The notes under the pieces: model-generated | What the model was told of the DNA's origin: nothing | Database searches by the model: none | Seen by the model: the letters and a program-made list of their open reading frames with translations, nothing else | Shown here: positions 63,612-64,000 of the stretch, piece after piece | Layout of the letters: every line of letters starts with the position of its first letter | Position numbering within the stretch: the stretch's first letter is position 1 | Made by a program: the position numbers and the translations under genes | Assembly (NCBI RefSeq): GCF_019263805.1 | Contig: NZ_CP079195.1 | Location: 747,501 to 811,500 of the forward strand | Direction of reading: 5' to 3' | DNA: 64,000 nucleotides | Origin: Polaribacter sp. NJDZ03 | GTDB lineage: Bacteria; Bacteroidota; Bacteroidia; Flavobacteriales; Flavobacteriaceae

Positions 63612-64000
63612 ATGGCTAAACAAACTCAACCCAAAGTATCTGAATTAATTGAAATACTTATTCAACAGTTATCTCAATTTGAAAAAACGATTAATGACCG
63701 CAATAAAATCCTTACAGAATCAATTTCTAAATTAAACACTATACAAGTAGATTTTAATGTGGAAGAACTTGAAGAAATGAAAGAATCTAATAGAAAGATT
63801 CTTAATAAAGATTTTAATATTTTTCACCAACAAACAGTAAAAAACAATAAAGAATTATTAAAAATCCATAAAAATGTAAGTTCTAAAAGATTACTTTATC
63901 TGATAATTTTAAATGTTTTCCTTTTTTCTGTCGCAGGAATCTCTATGTATGTATCCATAACAAATTACATTAGCCAAACAGAATATAATGACATTTTAAA
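63612..64000 (+). CDS. Coiled-coil membrane protein of the mobilisation region, N-terminal part
   Basis: Starts at ATG 63612, 7 bp after the relaxase stop, and runs off the right edge; 129 codons are visible. Residues 1-~85 form a Gln/Glu/Lys-rich coiled coil (SELIEILIQQLSQFEKTIND, VEELEEMKESNRK) and ~98-118 a membrane helix (LLYLIILNVFLFSVAGISMYV). Such genes often follow relaxases in Bacteroidota mobilisable elements; function unknown. Confidence 0.75.
   Translation, partial: MAKQTQPKVSELIEILIQQLSQFEKTINDRNKILTESISKLNTIQVDFNVEELEEMKESNRKILNKDFNIFHQQTVKNNKELLKIHKNVSSKRLLYLIILNVFLFSVAGISMYVSITNYISQTEYNDIL

Larger units (their letters stand above)
57714..64000. mobile_element. Integrative mobilisable element (runs off the window)
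   Basis: From the mnmE 3' end: tyrosine integrase, membrane protein, excisionase-like HTH, Rep_3 initiator, iteron origin, TOPRIM primase-like protein, MobC-like protein, relaxase (interrupted) and a coiled-coil membrane protein. All are on the plus strand, closely spaced, and poorer in G+C than the host genes. There are no type IV secretion genes in view, so it looks mobilisable and not self-transmissible. Confidence 0.85.

Overview
The window is a chromosomal segment of an AT-rich marine-type member of the Bacteroidota, most likely Flavobacteriaceae (Polaribacter/Tenacibaculum-like). Evidence: TonB-dependent receptors with an N-terminal carboxypeptidase-D-like domain, FecI/FecR- and SigK/RskA-type sigma/anti-sigma pairs, many lipoproteins with Bacteroidota-style lipoboxes, TTG and GTG starts without Shine-Dalgarno sequences, promoter -7 boxes of the form TAnnTTTG, a DnaX without the zinc-binding cysteines, and dispersed palindromic intergenic repeats. 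No rRNA, tRNA or CRISPR array was seen.

Layout. 0-7 kb: a partial Xaa-Pro aminopeptidase, gcvT, an SDR-type reductase, a YdjM-like membrane protein, a secreted helical protein, a YkgJ-type cysteine-cluster protein and a lipoprotein. 7.2-10.2 kb: an ArsR-controlled cluster (ArsR, mini-thioredoxin, OsmC-like protein, ArsP/YraQ-type permease, CDF exporter) with a perfect 16-bp operator over the promoter. 10.6-12.8 kb: a compositionally odd transglutaminase-like protein and ychF. 12.9-22.2 kb: an ECF sigma/FecR pair followed by two paralogous TonB receptors, only the first with a signalling (STN-type) domain. 22.3-27.9 kb: divergent ferredoxin and LuxC-like acyl-CoA reductase, serC, serA, yggS and an exonuclease/GIY-YIG fusion. 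28.3-37.5 kb: a SigK/RskA-type pair, a DUF1275 protein, an esterase-like lipoprotein, and a minus-strand operon of two half-length DUF4331 proteins, a TPR lipoprotein and a TonB receptor, preceded by a candidate ECF promoter.

37.6-40 kb: K+ channel, miaA and ompH/skp. 40.2-44.4 kb: a defence-type island with a small PH-domain protein and a Gabija-like pair (OLD ATPase/TOPRIM GajA and UvrD-like GajB). The GajA frame is broken at a run of seven T and its Walker A glycine is a cysteine. 44.5-47.3 kb: msrA and dnaX. 47.4-50.0 kb: a gene-free array of about fifteen units of roughly 182 bp, each with arms of a REP-like palindrome, lying between convergent genes. 50-57.7 kb: Na+/H+ antiporter, miaE operon, DUF4870 protein, Dps, MscS and mnmE.

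57.7 kb to the window end: an integrative mobilisable element that starts at the 3' end of mnmE. It carries a tyrosine integrase, a membrane protein, an excisionase-like HTH, a Rep_3 initiator, an iteron origin, a TOPRIM primase-like protein, a MobC-like RHH protein, a relaxase with an in-frame stop, and the start of a coiled-coil membrane protein. The iterons contain the rep stop codon and the primase start codon. The items most worth follow-up are the repeat array, the broken Gabija pair, the split DUF4331 operon and the mobile element's origin.
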